Assembly (NCBI GenBank): GCA_903930395.1
Contig: CAIYYE010000612.1
Coordinates: forward strand, 1-7,065
Direction of reading: 5' to 3'
Length of the DNA: 7,065 bases
Source: an uncultured beta proteobacterium
Lineage (GTDB): Bacteria > Pseudomonadota > Gammaproteobacteria > Burkholderiales > Rhodocyclaceae
Shown here: positions 5,617 through 7,065 of the stretch, piece by piece
How the letters are laid out: each line of letters opens with the position of its first letter
Numbering within the stretch: the first letter of the stretch is position 1
Translations under genes and position numbers: made by a program
The notes under the pieces: generated by a model
What the model saw: only the letters and a program-made list of their open reading frames with translations
What the model was told of the DNA's origin: nothing
Database searches by the model: none

Positions 5617-7065
5617 ATGTCCGAACCCCTCTACCTTGCCAAGTCCGAAGACGGCTATCCCGCCCTGTTGCCGCAGATGGCCAACCGTCACGGCCTGGTC
5701 ACCGGCGCCACCGGCACCGGCAAGACCGTGACCCTGCAGTCGATGGCCGAACGCCTCTCCTACGCTGGCGTGCCGGTCTTCATGGCCGATGTCAAAGGTG
5801 ACCTTTCAGGGATGGGTGCGGCCGGCACGCCCTCGGAAAAGCTGCTCAAGCGCATCGCCGAGCTGGGCCTCGACGGCTTCGCCCCCTACGCCAACCCGGT
5901 CGCTTTCTGGGATGTCTTCGGCCAGGGCGGCGTGCCGGTCCGTGCAACCATCTCGGACATGGGCCCGCTACTGCTCTCCCGCCTGCTCAATCTCAACGAC
6001 ACGCAGGGCGGCGTCCTGCAACTGGTTTTCAAGATTGCCGACGACCAGGGCCTGCTCCTGCTCGACCTCAAGGACCTGCGCGCCATGGTCCAGCACGTCG
6101 GCGACAACGCCAAGAATTTCACCACCGAATACGGCAACGTCGCCTCGGCCTCCATCGGCGCCATCCAGCGCGGCCTGCTGACGCTTGAAGAGCAGGGCGG
6201 CGATGTCTTCTTCGGCGAGCCGATGCTGGATATCAACGACCTCATGAAAGTTGATGAAAACGGTCGCGGCGTCATCAACGTGCTGGCTGCCGAAAAACTC
6301 GTCCAGGCCCCTGCCCTCTACTCCACCTTCCTGCTCTGGCTGCTCTCCGAACTGTTCGAGCAACTGCCGGAAGCCGGCGACCTCGACAAGCCCAAGCTCG
6401 TCTTCTTCTTCGACGAGGCCCACCTCCTCTTCACCGACGCGCCGCAAGCCCTCACCGACAAGGTCGAGCAGGTCGTCCGCCTGATCCGCTCGAAAGGTGT
6501 CGGCGTCTATTTCGTCACGCAGAACCCGCTCGACGTCCCGGAAAAAATCCTCGGCCAGCTCGGCAACCGCGTCCAGCACGCCCTGCGCGCCTTCACCCCG
6601 CGAGACCAGAAAGCCGTCCAGTCGGCCGCCGAAACGATGCGCCCCAACCCGAAATTCGATGCCGCCACGGCGATCACCGAACTTGGCGTCGGCGAGGCGC
6701 TGGTTTCCTTCCTCGATGAAAAAGGCCGGCCAAGCATGGTCGAACGCGGCTTCATTTTCCCGCCCGCGTCCCGCCTCGGCCCGCTGACAGCCGACGAACG
6801 CCAGGCCATGATCAAGGCATCGCCCATGCTCGCCACCTACGGCCAGACCGTGGACCGCCAATCGGCCTACGAAATCCTGCGCGGCAAACCAGCCAGCGCA
6901 CCGGCCGCTCCGGGGGCCATCCCAGCCCCGCCCGCTGGCGGCAACCTCAACGATAGCGACTGGGGCAACAGCGCCAACCAGCCAGCCCCCCGCCGCGAAC
7001 CCGCCCCGCAAGCCCGCCAGCCTGAAGCCGCCCCGCAGGAATCCGGCGGCATCTTCGGCTCCATC
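5617..7065 (+). CDS. HerA-like P-loop ATPase, DUF853/YjgR family (C-terminus cut by window edge)
   Basis: This gene encodes a cytoplasmic ATPase of the HerA/FtsK superfamily, DUF853 branch, like Escherichia coli YjgR. Its biological role is not established. The 483 visible residues include Walker A GATGTGKT (30-37), DVKGDLSG (58-65), Walker [10 protein letters not shown] (261-269, with D266 and E267), [17 protein letters not shown] (288-304, the conserved Q-containing sensor motif) and [20 protein letters not shown] (315-334). The N-terminal HAS-barrel of archaeal HerA is absent. Residues 424-475 form a linker rich in proline and alanine ([18 protein letters not shown]), followed by GGIFGSI at the edge. 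Family proteins typically end in a conserved basic tail, so probably only a few tens of residues are missing. No stop codon occurs before the window ends. The ATG at 5617 has GGAG nine bases upstream. The gene is divergent from yebC, and no nurA-like nuclease is adjacent. Confidence 0.93.
   Translation, partial: MSEPLYLAKSEDGYPALLPQMANRHGLVTGATGTGKTVTLQSMAERLSYAGVPVFMADVKGDLSGMGAAGTPSEKLLKRIAELGLDGFAPYANPVAFWDVFGQGGVPVRATISDMGPLLLSRLLNLNDTQGGVLQLVFKIADDQGLLLLDLKDLRAMVQHVGDNAKNFTTEYGNVASASIGAIQRGLLTLEEQGGDVFFGEPMLDINDLMKVDENGRGVINVLAAEKLVQAPALYSTFLLWLLSELFEQLPEAGDLDKPKLVFFFDEAHLLFTDAPQALTDKVEQVVRLIRSKGVGVYFVTQNPLDVPEKILGQLGNRVQHALRAFTPRDQKAVQSAAETMRPNPKFDAATAITELGVGEALVSFLDEKGRPSMVERGFIFPPASRLGPLTADERQAMIKASPMLATYGQTVDRQSAYEILRGKPASAPAAPGAIPAPPAGGNLNDSDWGNSANQPAPRREPAPQARQPEAAPQESGGIFGSI

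Noticed and set aside
5968..7011. Long leftward open frame of 347 codons antisense to the HerA-like ATPase gene
   Set aside because: It lies wholly opposite a gene with intact Walker A and B motifs. Its product is a low-complexity string rich in E, G, V and A, typical of the complement of a GC-rich coding frame. No ribosome site or family motif was seen.
1..7065. CRISPR arrays, tRNA or rRNA genes, insertion sequences, attachment sites, phage or defence islands
   Set aside because: None was seen by eye on either strand. The window is almost fully occupied by intact genes with similar composition and no direct-repeat arrays or transposase motifs.

Overview
The window is a dense, GC-rich chromosomal stretch with no sign of mobile DNA. 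The protein sequences (RuvA, RuvB, RuvC, YebC) and the gene order look like a Betaproteobacterium, most likely Rhodocyclales (Dechloromonas/Azonexus-like). That placement rests on recognising the sequences, not on a search.

Layout: positions 1 to 5456 form one long leftward gene train. In transcription order it holds yebC (4731-5456), a small secreted cysteine-rich protein of unknown function (4178-4654), a DEDDh-type 3'-5' exonuclease (3642-4148), an EamA/DMT-family membrane transporter (2785-3636), ruvC (2249-2788), ruvA (1618-2199), an AI-2E/PerM-family membrane protein (563-1618) and the first 188 codons of ruvB (1-566, cut by the window edge). Four junctions are very tight: a 5-base gap, two ATGA overlaps and a one-base overlap. 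This suggests co-transcription and translational coupling. On the right, after a 160-base divergent intergenic region, a HerA-like P-loop ATPase of the DUF853/YjgR family (5617-7065) runs rightward and leaves the window without a stop codon.

The core is the Holliday-junction processing machinery. RuvA binds the four-way junction, RuvB is the branch-migration motor and RuvC resolves the junction. A perfect CTGT-N8-ACAG LexA-type SOS box lies in the 49-base ruvC-ruvA gap, so ruvA-(AI-2E gene)-ruvB is probably induced by DNA damage independently of the upstream yebC-to-ruvC segment. This resembles the split between yebC-ruvC and LexA-controlled ruvAB in Escherichia coli.

The less ordinary points are the membrane-protein gene wedged between ruvA and ruvB with overlapping codons, three extra genes separating yebC from ruvC, a near-perfect inverted repeat beside the -35 regions of the two predicted divergent promoters, and tandem hairpins after yebC. 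I found no convincing evidence of an undescribed multi-gene system. Most of the window is conserved housekeeping.
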